This document shows positions 32,801 to 43,653 of a stretch of DNA of 64,000 bases, piece by piece. The DNA comes from Primula veris (lineage: Eukaryota; Streptophyta; Magnoliopsida; Ericales; Primulaceae): positions 35,264,702-35,328,701 of the forward strand of contig OY821743.1 in the NCBI GenBank assembly GCA_963682055.1. The letters are read 5' to 3'. Each line of letters opens with the position of its first letter. The stretch's first letter is position 1. Made by a program: the position numbers and the translations under genes. Below the pieces are notes generated by a model, which made no database searches, was not told the DNA's origin, and worked only from the letters and a program-made list of their open reading frames with translations.

Positions 32801-35800
32801 AACCACTCAATCCCAGGCTGTTTCTAAACTATTACATTCTTATGTGAATAAATATATCTAAAGTTTTCCCGTTTTACATAAATAAACATATACTCACCTA
32901 TGGACTGTGTCTGTGCTATGCAAATAAGCCAGTCCTGATAAAATATGACGGGTGAAATTACGAACTACAGATTCTGTCATGGTTCCAAAATGTTCTCGGA
33001 CATATTTACTTATTGATCCAGGATAAACATACTCCAGGTAAATGCAAAAACGATCTTCCATCTACAATGGTCAATAATTATTGATTTAAAGCACATAACA
33101 TTCTCAAAAAAGTTACATCAAAGCAATTATACAGAAGCAAATCGTCATGTTAAAAGAAAAAAAAAAAAGGAAAGTCTCAGAATCTTACCAGTTCACAGCT
33201 ATAGTACCGTACGATATTTTTATGTTCTAAATGCTGTAGAATTTTAATTTCCTGAACCATGATAAGAAATGAAAATTATAAGTACTAACAAACAAAAGAA
33301 CAGCATCTCCACACTTCTCATGAGCTCTAATAAGAGGTAAATATATATGAAGTCCTCAGCAGAACTTCCTAACAAGTTTTAAATTTCAAATAAAAAAATT
33401 CTTTTCACACTTCTCACAAGATATACTATGGAAAAGGGTATAACTCTTAAAGGACTGAAAACATCAAATTTGAGTCTTTAACGGTATTACCACAACAAAA
33501 TATCAATGGTTTGTGTTCCTTGGTTTTTTCAAGATGATTTCTGGGAAAATGACTATTAAGGGGAAAAGGATATTTATATTGAAACTCGAGTGACTATTAA
33601 GTTTTTGAATAGTTTTTTGTGTTTGTTTCCTTAGACTTCAAATTCCATTTTAATCAAGGTTCTCTAATTTAGGGGTTTCAGCTTTTTTCTTCATGAAAAC
33701 CAGAAGCAACAAACCTTAAGCAAAACAAACATTTTCCTTTAAAATGTCATAAAAACCATAATCAGAAATTCAACTTATTGGGTCCCGTATTATTGTGCCA
33801 CGATATCAAACCAGTACAGCGCACTTCCTCTTCCGTAAGTTAAATACTCAAATATCAGTGTTTCTATATTATTATACTGTTCCCTGTGGTCGTAGAAATA
33901 CATCTTAAATGACTTTGATGGGGAAGTAATTACCTGCTCCAATTGCTTTATGCATTCTACAGACTTAGGGTCATCAAGCAAGACATCAACTTCTTTCATA
34001 GCGCACATTGCTCCAGTTTCACTATCAGAGAGAGAGAAAAAAACGAGTAGTATAATTTGTCAGCAAAAAATATCAGGAAATTTATCATTAAGTGACATAC
34101 TCTGGACTTAACTACCATGAAATCGCGACGAAAAACTTATTTCCAGTTTACTGCTACTTTGGATGTGAATGCACTTCAGTAAACATCTTTCCAGTTGGCG
34201 TGTTGATTTGATGAATTAATTTCAATTTTGATGAGCATGCGTTTCAATGAACTCAAAACTAAATTTTACTTCTGATGTTTATTCACTTCAATAGACTGAA
34301 TTTTGAATATGAATACTGAATAGCATGCATTAGCACTAGCACCAATAAATTTGTCACTAGGAATTTCTGCAAACAACATTAACCAGCCAAATATATTTCG
34401 GAGCAGTTACATACCTGTTGAATGCCTCATAAACAGTACCATAAGTGCCGTGTCCAATAAGCTTGCCTTTTATCCATTTGCTTTTTGACGATAAAGCCTC
34501 AATTTTCTCAAAAGAGTTTGTATTTTTTGGTGATTGTATTGGCTTTGGGCTTGATGGCGGGAGAGGTAATGGGTGACAATCTTGTTTATTATTTTTTGGA
34601 AAAACACTTTTTTGTTTCGGGCTATTCAGAGGGGAATAATCAGGGGTATTGAAATGCCTATCACTTTTACTTGAAATATTATCGTTTGAAATTGATGAAA
34701 AATTAATTTGAGGATTTGAAGAACATGAAAAAACAAAATCTACGCTGTTAAATCTTTGTGGGTCACGCATAGGACTTGATAAACCACTGGTTGGAGCACT
34801 TCTAGCAGGAACATTTAAACGGAAATTTTGAATATTATCTCCATCATCTAGGCTTACAGGGAACCCCCTACGGAAATATGTTGGAGCTTTTTCAGATTTT
34901 GTAGTCTTTTCGGTAGGTTGGGGAGAAAGAGAGCTGTAATATGCAAATAAATTACAGATTAAATGCTTATATCATCAGCAATATTAGTCAGCACTGAAAA
35001 AATAGGCTGAGTTGGGTTAACATCTGATAATAAACAAATAATACTTAACAGCTCTTTTAAGATTTACAAGGTATTAACATCTCTTTTAAATTTGGTAATT
35101 AGAAGAAAGCACCATTCTCTTTTCCTTCTTTTTTTTCGTTTCTCTTCTTTCCACCTATTATTTTCACTTATTTACCCTTCTTGTCTAAAGAACAAAGTTA
35201 CCCCTGTTACTTTTTCTTCATTTGTTTTGAAATTTTGAGAATTAAGTCTAACTAGCTCTCACATATATAACTACCCTCTTTCAGAACACTAAAGTTGACT
35301 AAGTAAGGGAGGAATAGGCTAGCACTCCAAAATTGCTACATTCATATTCCAAGTACTTATATAACAATGGTAAAAACAAACATTTAGACTCACAGAGAAG
35401 GAAAAAAAAACACAAGACTAATGTAACTCGGAAGTGGGAAAGCCTCACTTTGTACCGGAACTCGCATTATGATAACCTTAGTTCCATGTGAAAACGTCAT
35501 CAAATAAGCCTCCTTTTTTATTAATTAGTAATTCTAATAACGAATCTACTAAATCTAGCCTTCTATAAGATAGCATTGTATCCAGTCATTAATTAGTAAT
35601 TCTAATAACCAATCTATTAAAGTTTTCTATATCAACAATCTAATCACTTTTACCTTTTAACTTCATACGCCTACAAAAGATATTATACTACTCCTTTTTT
35701 TTCCAAATAAGCATACACCAGCCATATTTGACTATTTGTTAACCCAAAAACATCAACTTGGTGACTTGCAATTAACAAAGCTTTAAGCATAAGAGGGTAA

Positions 35801-36829
35801 ACATCAAATTAACAATATTTTACAAAATGATGAAACCCACCTTTTATCAGAACCAAAGATGAACCATTTACATAAAAACTGTAATAATACCTTCTATGTT
35901 CCTCCCATCAACTTTCGAAAATGAAATCATGATATACTATAAGTCTATAACCAGGGCCAACTTGTAACTAACCCATTTTTAAAGCTTTATAGCATAACTA
36001 GTAAACATAAACTAACATAATTTTACAAAATGATGAAAACCTAAATTCTTTAAAAACCCAAAGATGAAGCCTTTTATATCAAAACACTCATATCTTCTAG
36101 TACTTTTTATTGTCACACATTAATGCAACTAAACAGTAACTAACCAAAATGTAAATACTATACTAAGTCTTCTTTTCCAAATAAGCAAGCCGGTGTTCTA
36201 AAAGGCGAGTCTAGGCCGTAAATTAGGCAGAGCCTAGACGGTAGATGGAGCTTAGAAGCCCTAGAAGATTAAGAGGGATTAAACGGATTAGGCGGTGAAT
36301 ATGCGGAATTAGGCAGGATTAGGTGCTACGAGACCAATTTACACTTATAGTTCGTCTTGCGCCTTTTATAACGCTGAGCATAGCACAACCATATTAGACA
36401 ACCCCAAACTAAATCCAGATTCAATTAATAACAAAATTCAATTCTGCAAAGCGTATCGATTTTTTACTTACAGTTAAGTGATTAACAAAATTCAAATATT
36501 TTCAGCATAAAGACTAATGATACTTAACAAACTAACATAATATAACTTGAAATGATGAAAACTCGCCTTTTGGCAGACCCCAAGGATGAAGCCTTCATGC
36601 CCAAGCTCTCATTTTTTAAATCTTCATGATCACATTTACTATGACCACTCTCTCTCCCTCTCTTAAACTCGGGCAGCGGCAGTGGCTGTGGCATTGCGAG
36701 GCTCAACCCGAGCCTCTCACTGGTGACGTGGCGCAGCTTGTGCTGACGTGTCAGCCTCCTAGAATTCTGTCTTCTAGGAGAAGTACGAGAAGAGGAGGAG
36801 GGAAAAAAGAGTTTTTTCAAACCTGGCAT
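29855..36829 (-). CDS. MAP kinase kinase kinase, MAPKKK5-like, 610 aa, 11 exons
   Basis: Exons (minus): 36567-36829, 34415-34933, 33934-34021, 33189-33251, 32898-33061, 32261-32336, 31712-31771, 31510-31635, 30969-31181, 30160-30230, 29855-30044; all phases agree (1,833 nt). Residues 1-240 are a Ser/Pro-rich regulatory region. The kinase domain spans about 241-503, with P-loop GHGTYGTVY, Lys in AMCAMKE, HRDIKGAN with Asp367, DFG at 385-387 and GSPHWMAPE ending at 411. The activation segment and 'QSVMRKD' stretch recall the Arabidopsis MAPKKK3/5 clade. The tail has the clade-like '[10 protein letters not shown]'. Such kinases phosphorylate MKKs downstream of immune receptors in the cytoplasm. 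Intron 1 uses AG|GCGAGT, a GC-AG donor. No lesion is seen; the gene appears functional. Confidence 0.93.
30666..30794. mobile_element. Short MITE in intron 10 of the kinase gene
   Basis: The ends are AGGCCTTGTTTGGTG and CCGAACAAAGCCTTA, imperfect reverse complements about 130 bp apart. This is an hAT-like end sequence often seen in plant MITEs. A target duplication is not clear. Confidence 0.55.
36190..36378. mobile_element. MITE-like repeat in intron 1 of the kinase gene
   Basis: The block begins GGTGTTCTAAAAGGCG and ends CGCCTTTTATAACGC, inverted with mismatches. It is much more GC-rich than the surrounding intron and contains repeated TTAGGC/GGCGG words. The family is not certain. Confidence 0.5.
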
Positions 36830-37171
36830 TTTTGTTCAACACATTGTATGCAAAAAAAAACTAAAAAGTTGTACTAGTTCATGAAAATTTATAAACCATT
36901 ACAAAGTTGGAAAATAAGGGTACAATAACATTGTTGTTGGACACGGCTTTGGGTTTTGTGGAAAACGATGTTTGTAGAGTCAACTTCTAAGAAATTTACA
37001 ACTTTTTTAATAGAAATCGTTTACTTTTTCATGGTATGTGACACTATTAAGTATAATATTACTTTGTGAATTGTGAGTGGATTAAGCATTAAACTGTGTG
37101 GTTTGTGACTTTATGTAATGCTTGCTAACTTGAAACTACGAAACCACTTGTTAACCTGACAATAACTTGTA

Positions 37172-37622
37172 CTCCTTTCCTTCCAAATTAATCGTTAATT
37201 ACTCAACTATGATCAATATCAAAATTATCTGTATGAAATTTTTTAAAAATTAATCGTATAGTTCAAACATCAAATTTTACTCCTTTCGTTCCTAAGCAAA
37301 TGTATCGTATGAAAATGCGTGCAACTTTGACTATCAAAATTTTCATATCAGAATTAAGAAAATAAAAAAATTGAAAATTGTATCATATAGCTCTAACAGT
37401 TAACTATATGATTAACTTTTAAAAATATTTTTTTCGGCATTCTAGATATGAAAAAATTGTCGGTTAAACTTGCACGTATTTTCGTATGAGACATTTGTTT
37501 AGTGACGGAGGGAGTATCATTTAGGTTTGAAAATTTTTATTTCGACAATTTTGATACATGTTATAAGTCGGTCAAAATTGCACGTAATTTCGTAGATGAC
37601 AATTAATTGAAAACGGATGGAG
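37172..37622. mobile_element. Outer Stowaway-like MITE, split by a second copy
   Basis: The left half is 37172-37279 and the right half 37517-37622. The termini are CTCCTTTCCTTCC and, inverted, CTCCATCCG. TA dinucleotides flank it at 37170-37171 and 37623-37624. Removing the inner copy leaves about 214 bp, close to the size of intact relatives. Confidence 0.75.
37280..37514. mobile_element. Inner Stowaway-like MITE (235 bp) nested in the outer copy
   Basis: The termini are CTCCTTTCGTTCC and GACGGAGGGAG, with flanking TA at 37278-37279 and 37515-37516. Internal words (CAAAATTTTCAT, ACTTTGACTATC) match the outer copy and the element at 44315-44550. Confidence 0.8.
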
Positions 37623-37628
37623 TACCAA

Positions 37629-37791
37629 AATTGTCAAAATGAAAATTTTCAAAATTTAATCATATAGTTCAAAAGTTCAATTATATTATTAGATTTTGAA
37701 ATATTTATTTTCGATAATTTTGATACAAGTTATTGTCTGGTCAAACTTGACACGTGGTTTCGTAGTGGACTATTATTTTAAAACGGAGTGA
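37629..37791. mobile_element. 5'-truncated Stowaway-like MITE
   Basis: This is the interior and right end of the same family (ends ACGGAGTGAG before TA), without a left terminus. Confidence 0.6.
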
Positions 37792-38849
37792 GTAGATTTT
37801 AGCTGCTTAAGAAGTATTCAAACTCTCTTTTTCGATTTTAAATAACTTTTATTGATTTTAAGTTACGACAACACGTAAAAGAGCAGTTAAGTTAACCCTA
37901 AATCAATATGTCACATATTTTTGGTGTCGACGCGTACATAACAACATTTCCGAAAATATAAGTACTCTACTCTTGACCATACCTCCCGAGTATGTAGTGT
38001 GTCGATTCAAGTGTTAGACTAATTATCGTTTGATCTTTCTCCCAAGAGCGAATACCAAAACCATTAATTTCATCAAAATATATAACAACATACATGTAAA
38101 AAAATACACTATCATGACCACCGATGGTCTGCACTTGGCTTCTAATATTGTTTTCTTGATTTGATATTAGTTCTAAGTCTTGTTTGGTTGAATTAATTTA
38201 AAGTCTTTGTACCCAATAAGAAGAATCAATTTAAAGTCGTGAGGTGTAACATAAGTTGGGCCGAGATCACAGTGATATGTTGGTCATGTAAAAATGTGAT
38301 CAGACTATAAATAATTTGACTACAATTAAGACTTTTTCAGTGGTGTAGGTAAAAGATCAAAAAAAAAAAAATTGCATTTTTTAGCAATTTTTTGGGTCAT
38401 CAATTTGTAAACAGTACAATTTTGTACAACAATAACAGTTTTGCTAAAAGTTCAGTCACTTTTGCAATAGAGTTTACTACAAATATACAATAACCATAAT
38501 TTGGAAAATAGTATATTTACTTTAAAATGAATTTTTTTTAAATATAAATTGAAGAAATAACGCGTAATGTGAAAGTCAAGTCAATACTCACCCGTACGTG
38601 CTTGACTTGATCACTTCCACAAAAAAACTTTATCACTTAAAAGTTATCCATTAATTTTTTATTTTATTTTTGAAATAAGTTATCCATTAATTCTTTGAAT
38701 GTTATTTTGTTATATATCCTCAACAGCTGGCTTTGTGTTGGAGTTTCAACTACAAAATTTATGAATTTTTGGAATTATAAAGCCAAAGGCAAAATCTTCA
38801 TTGCTTTGTGATTGATGATGATATAAAAGTCTTTTTTTTTATAGATATT

Positions 38850-39246
38850 TTTTTAAAATGGGAGTTGAGATAGATAACTCAGAGTCACCATGACTCGAAT
38901 TATTTATATAGATTATATGAAGTCAAAATAATACAATCGGTTATTTAAAACTCAACTAGATAAAAACATAAATTAGTGAAAAACTATGCATAGTCATTAT
39001 ACATATATATATATACATCTTTAAATATATAATTTTCAAAAAAAATCTCTATATACATAATTTTCAAAAAAAAAATCCCTATATACATCAATATATTTCA
39101 TCTATCATTTTTTTTTAAGTTTTATATGTTTATTTTTTATTAGTTGAGTTTTAAATGAACGATTGTATTATTTTGACTTCATATCATTTATATAAAGAGT
39201 TCGAGTAATGTTAAATCTGAGTTAGCTACCCATATTTCCTAAAATG
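38850..39246. repeat. Long foldback (inverted) repeat, ~400 bp
   Basis: Arms at about 38850-38980 and 39110-39246 are reverse complements at roughly 80-85% by eye; the word GAAGTCAAAATAATACAATC is shared in inverted form. The loop carries (TA)n and a tandem pair of ATAATTTTCAAAAAAAA plus CCCTATATACAT units. It is probably a non-autonomous foldback transposon; the target duplication is unclear. Confidence 0.7.
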
Positions 39247-41446
39247 ACGGTGATGCTTCTCTATTACTATTAGTTTTTATATTAATTAATCATTACATAT
39301 GTTAAATTTCTATCGATTCTCGGTAATTTCCAAAGCGTGAGTCGAGCACTATAAATAAATTGAATATAAGTGGTCATCAAGATGTTCGGCTCGTTAATTG
39401 TTGTTAGTGATCTTTCGTAATTAAATGAACAAACGAATATGAACAATTTTTTTAGTTCACGAACATAAACATAACATAACACTACTCGACTCGTTATAGA
39501 TCATTTATAGCTATAGTACGTCATTCGTACTAACATGCAGTTCAGGGACGGTCTGCTAGTACAGCTTGTCCAAGACTAAAAAAAATCGCTTGGCCCAAAT
39601 TATGTATTTTTATATAAAAAAAAACAAAAAATAATGAATGACAAAGAGAATTTAACTCATGACTATTAAATATTAAATATTATGTATTGTATTATTAACC
39701 AATTCACCACTAACATTTATTACAATATTTATTGAATTAATTTTTCATATTCTAATAATTAGATATTTCGGCTTACGGGGTTGTATTTTAAAAAAAATTG
39801 ATTTTTTTTTACCAAGCCTCTAACGTTACTGGACTGCCACCTAGACCGCACATATGATGCAGCTCAACGTCTATGTCAAGAACAATTGAACATAAACATT
39901 AATATAGCACCACTCCGGTCGTTTCAAATAATTTACACTAATATGCGAGTCGTTGGTGTTGATGGGTTGCGAATAGTCTGAGTGGACCGAACATCTCATA
40001 CAAACCCAAAATTTATACCATGCTTTTTATATAGATTTTTTTTAAATGGCCAAAACTTTTTTTTTTCAACTAGGCAACCCATAAAAAAAATTAACCGACT
40101 TTCTTTTTTTAAAAAATAGAGATTCTATTATATTAAAATGAGTCTTTCAAAATAACATACCACAACTGGTCAGGTAAAATTACGAAAGTAACGTAAGTTA
40201 CATTATGTGTTGCTAATTTAGCTAAATAATAGGCAAAACCGTTTACCAATCTTAAACACCAAACGAACTCTCAAGCAAAACTAACTCGAATTTGGTTACG
40301 TTGCCTAAGTTACCACTAGATCATCTAGCTCAACGACTATGTCATAATTTGCGTCATCGCTAACGTTAAGCTCAAGATTTGTATGAAGACTAGTTTTGTT
40401 TCTTATTAGTATGTCAGTATGTGTGTTAAAAGACTTTTTCAAAACTTAAAAACTAAGTCAAGTCCATGCATAATGTTATGACAAGCTATTTGTGTAGTTG
40501 GAGTTGGAAGTTTTTATTGAAATTTTAATATTTTTCTTTTATGTCATCATTGTCACCTGCTTTATTTTTTCTAGTAGTTCTAAATCTGTAGCCTACCAGG
40601 TCTCGTATTAATTATATTTATTAAATAGTTGCCACATGTGTATGTTACGTGGTAAACGTTATAAAAGTATACCGTGAGTAATGAAAATTAACCGGTACTA
40701 TTGTCTATTGTTCAAAAAATTACTTATTTGAAAAGAATGTGAAATTGTGTTCGAAGAATTAGGCCTTATTATTATGTGTGACAAACATAGAAAAATTTGT
40801 TGGAAAAAAAACCCAAGTGGTTTTTATTTGAGTGAATGCTCTTTTAATTTAGTGGTTACAAAAAATCATCTATTTTCCCTATTTATGTGTCTTTAATTGT
40901 AAAATGAGTTACAAAGAAAATATTTTAAAAAATATGGTCTTGGTCCATTTTTTGGGACTTTCTTTTCAGGACAAGTTTCATACATGTCATAATACACACA
41001 TTCACACACATACATACACATATGCATACATATAGAGAGAGTACCGCACCACCAACGGTCCGACCGTGGCTCGGTGCCGTTTCCGTCGAGTCATATGCGA
41101 TAAACGTTGTACCTCGGGAACGAAATGCCCCATTTAGCCAGAAGCAGAGGTGGCGGGACAAATATCGTTTAAGGGAAACTGCTTGCAGTTATCTCGTCTC
41201 GGACTTTAGTACATTTCGGTATCATTTACATTATTTTATGTTAAATCTTGTAATTGATATTTATATATTTGAGGAAACCATTTTCTGTTTATTTGTCCAT
41301 TTCTTTTTCGTAGAAATTATTGTATTTATTTACAACGTAGACAACAAAATTTTCGGGTGCGGACCATATAACATATTTACTTTGATGCTTATAAGTAAAA
41401 AAAATGCATATATAAGCCTTGACTGACGAACAACGGCCACACCGTA

Positions 41447-41466
41447 GAATTCGAGGATCCAAGCTT
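41447..41466. other. Clustered EcoRI-BamHI-HindIII sites
   Basis: The 20-bp string GAATTCGAGGATCCAAGCTT contains three classic cloning sites almost back to back. It could be chance or a vector/adapter trace in the assembly. Confidence 0.6.
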
Positions 41467-43244
41467 GGCAATTATACCTAAATTGAAGAACCGAAAATCG
41501 TGCAGGATTAAAAAATGGAACACTTGGTCCCAAAAATTGTAACCGGACTATAACATATAACTATATAAGTTTACATACAAGTTAGTAAATCTAATTTTAT
41601 AATGTAAGCGGAGTTTACCGTCAAGCTGGCCCTAATTGTATCATACAAGTCGGTTGCAGATTGGCGCACTCCCAGTAAGAGACGTCGGTTACATATGTTA
41701 TTTTCTTCGAAGCGCAAATAATTAGAGGCTCTGATATTGATGTAGTTTACAATTGTGAACTAAGCTTTGGTAACTTCCAGAGAGATCCCCGATCGGGGCT
41801 ATGCTAACCGTAATAGAATTATCCACAACATGAAATAAGTATAAAGCAAGAATAATCTCATCGCAATGATTTCGAAGCAAACAGAAACAACGACGACTTC
41901 GGCTATACTAAATGAATTTAGTAAATGACCAAATAACATGGAGTAAAAACGAATAGGTGGTAAAAAAAACACAATGCTACTACATAACCATGATAACGAC
42001 CATGATCTTGAAGTAATAAACTAAAGCTCCATTCCAATTGTTTAACAATACATATTTATTCCCGATTAGTTGCTTTGCGGGATTCACTTAGATGTTGTTT
42101 ATATTGCAACAATACAATTGTCGTGTCCTTAGTGTAGAAAAACTTACCATTTCGCTATTTGTTCCGTTTCGTATCGGATACACACATCCGTTTCGCTGTG
42201 TTTGTTAGGTTTCGTATGGGACACAACACATGGAAATACATGTTATTTCGAAACATATCACATCTCTCCAAACATTGAAAGACCCTGAGGAGAAGAAACG
42301 CGTTCAGAAACTGACATGAATGGTCGTCGCTCTAAATCTATATTTTTTAAATTTGTACTCAACATTAATGTTTTATCTTCAATTAAGCCACGTTCAGTTG
42401 CTGCTGCTCAATTTTCTAATTGAAAAAAACACAGTTTAATACATTTTACTAATTTGGTACCCAAATTATAATACAAGTGATCAAACTCATACAGAGACTT
42501 AACAACTTTTACCAAATTGTTATTAATTTATATGCTTAATTGGACATGAATGCCTTTATTGGGCGTTAAGTTATCAATTTAGAAAATTAATTAGTTTTGC
42601 TAAAATACAATAATTTGGGAATAGATTTAGAATTTTTCCCGCAATATTACAGTAGTAGCAAAAAATGAAATTATAAAACCTATAATAACAAATGGGGAAA
42701 ATGCATGAATTTACATTTTTTTTTTCATAGAATAAAATGACTTGATGTGTTAAAATAAAAACCTAAAAATAAACCCAGACTCATAGGAGGGGTTTAGAGC
42801 ATGTTTAACGCATGTAGGTTGCGGTTGGTAGATATGCAGATTTGGTGACAACGAACTTTAGCACACTGTGGTTGCTGTTGTTGTTGCGGTTCATATGGAC
42901 TCTTTTTCCCCGTATGCGAGTTCTCAGCCCACATCTCACGCTTGTATCTTCCCCTTTTCTTTTTTTATTTCTTCTAAAGGTTAAATAAAATGGGAAACAG
43001 GTTAAAAACCTTTAATTAAATTCGATTTTTTTTTTTGTAAATTGATACTTAAATAGTTTTTTTCATTTATAAACCACTTTTAATTTTTTTAAAGAAAATT
43101 ATTAGCCGTTTATTAGACATAGTTTTATATAAAAAAAATGAATACAATTTTTTTACATAGTTTTATATCTTTATATTTTATTATTTTATATTAATCCAAC
43201 CTCATAAACCGATAACCAAGTAAACCTGACCAGTCGCTCCACCT

Positions 43245-43545
43245 AGGGCCGGGCGAAAAATAGGAAAAATCGAACCGAAAAAACCCAAAAAAGACCGAAA
43301 CCGAAAAACCGAAAAATTTTCGGGTCGGTTTCGGTTTTCAATGAAATCGAACCGAACAAAACCGAAACCGAAAAAGACCGAAAAACAAAAAATAACCGGA
43401 AAAAACCGAAACCGGACCGAAAAAACTGGTCCGGTTCGATCCAAAAAATAAAAAGACCGAAACCGAAAAAACCGAATAAAAAAATATGTTCGATTTCGAT
43501 TTCAATTTTACCAAAAATCGAACCGGATCGGACCGGACCCGACCC
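43245..43545. repeat. ACCGAA-rich low-complexity tract
   Basis: Irregular repeats of ACCGAAAACC, AACCGAAAC and GGTTTCGGTTTT run for about 300 bp, starting next to CTAGGGCCGGGC. Similar tracts form the ends of some plant hAT-type non-autonomous elements. Long frames here are artefacts of the repeat. Confidence 0.7.
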
Positions 43546-43653
43546 AACTCCACTAACCAAAAAAAAAAAATACTAAAGAAACGACTTAAACCAGCACCGT
43601 TAAACATGCTATTAAGGTTTTACTAAACTATTTTAACAAACAACAACAAAAAA

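Larger units (their letters stand above)
36830..43653. other. Gene-poor intergenic region rich in MITEs
   Basis: This lies between the 5' ends of the divergent kinase and OSB genes. It holds nested Stowaway-like elements (37172-37791), a long foldback repeat (38850-39246), a GC-richer scrap at 41030-41215, a restriction-site cluster (41447-41466) and an ACCGAA-rich tract (43245-43545), each listed separately. I see no supportable gene. Confidence 0.6.

Noticed and set aside
36626..36877. 83-codon plus-strand frame
   Set aside because: It lies opposite the first coding exon of the kinase, which is well supported by phase and homology.
41022..41426. 134-codon frame with a GC-richer 5' part
   Set aside because: It begins in a CA/TA microsatellite, has no recognisable domain and ends in AT-rich filler; at most a gene or transposon scrap.
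43202..43607. Three overlapping minus-strand frames rich in Phe, Arg and Gly
   Set aside because: They are translations of the ACCGAA low-complexity tract in three registers.
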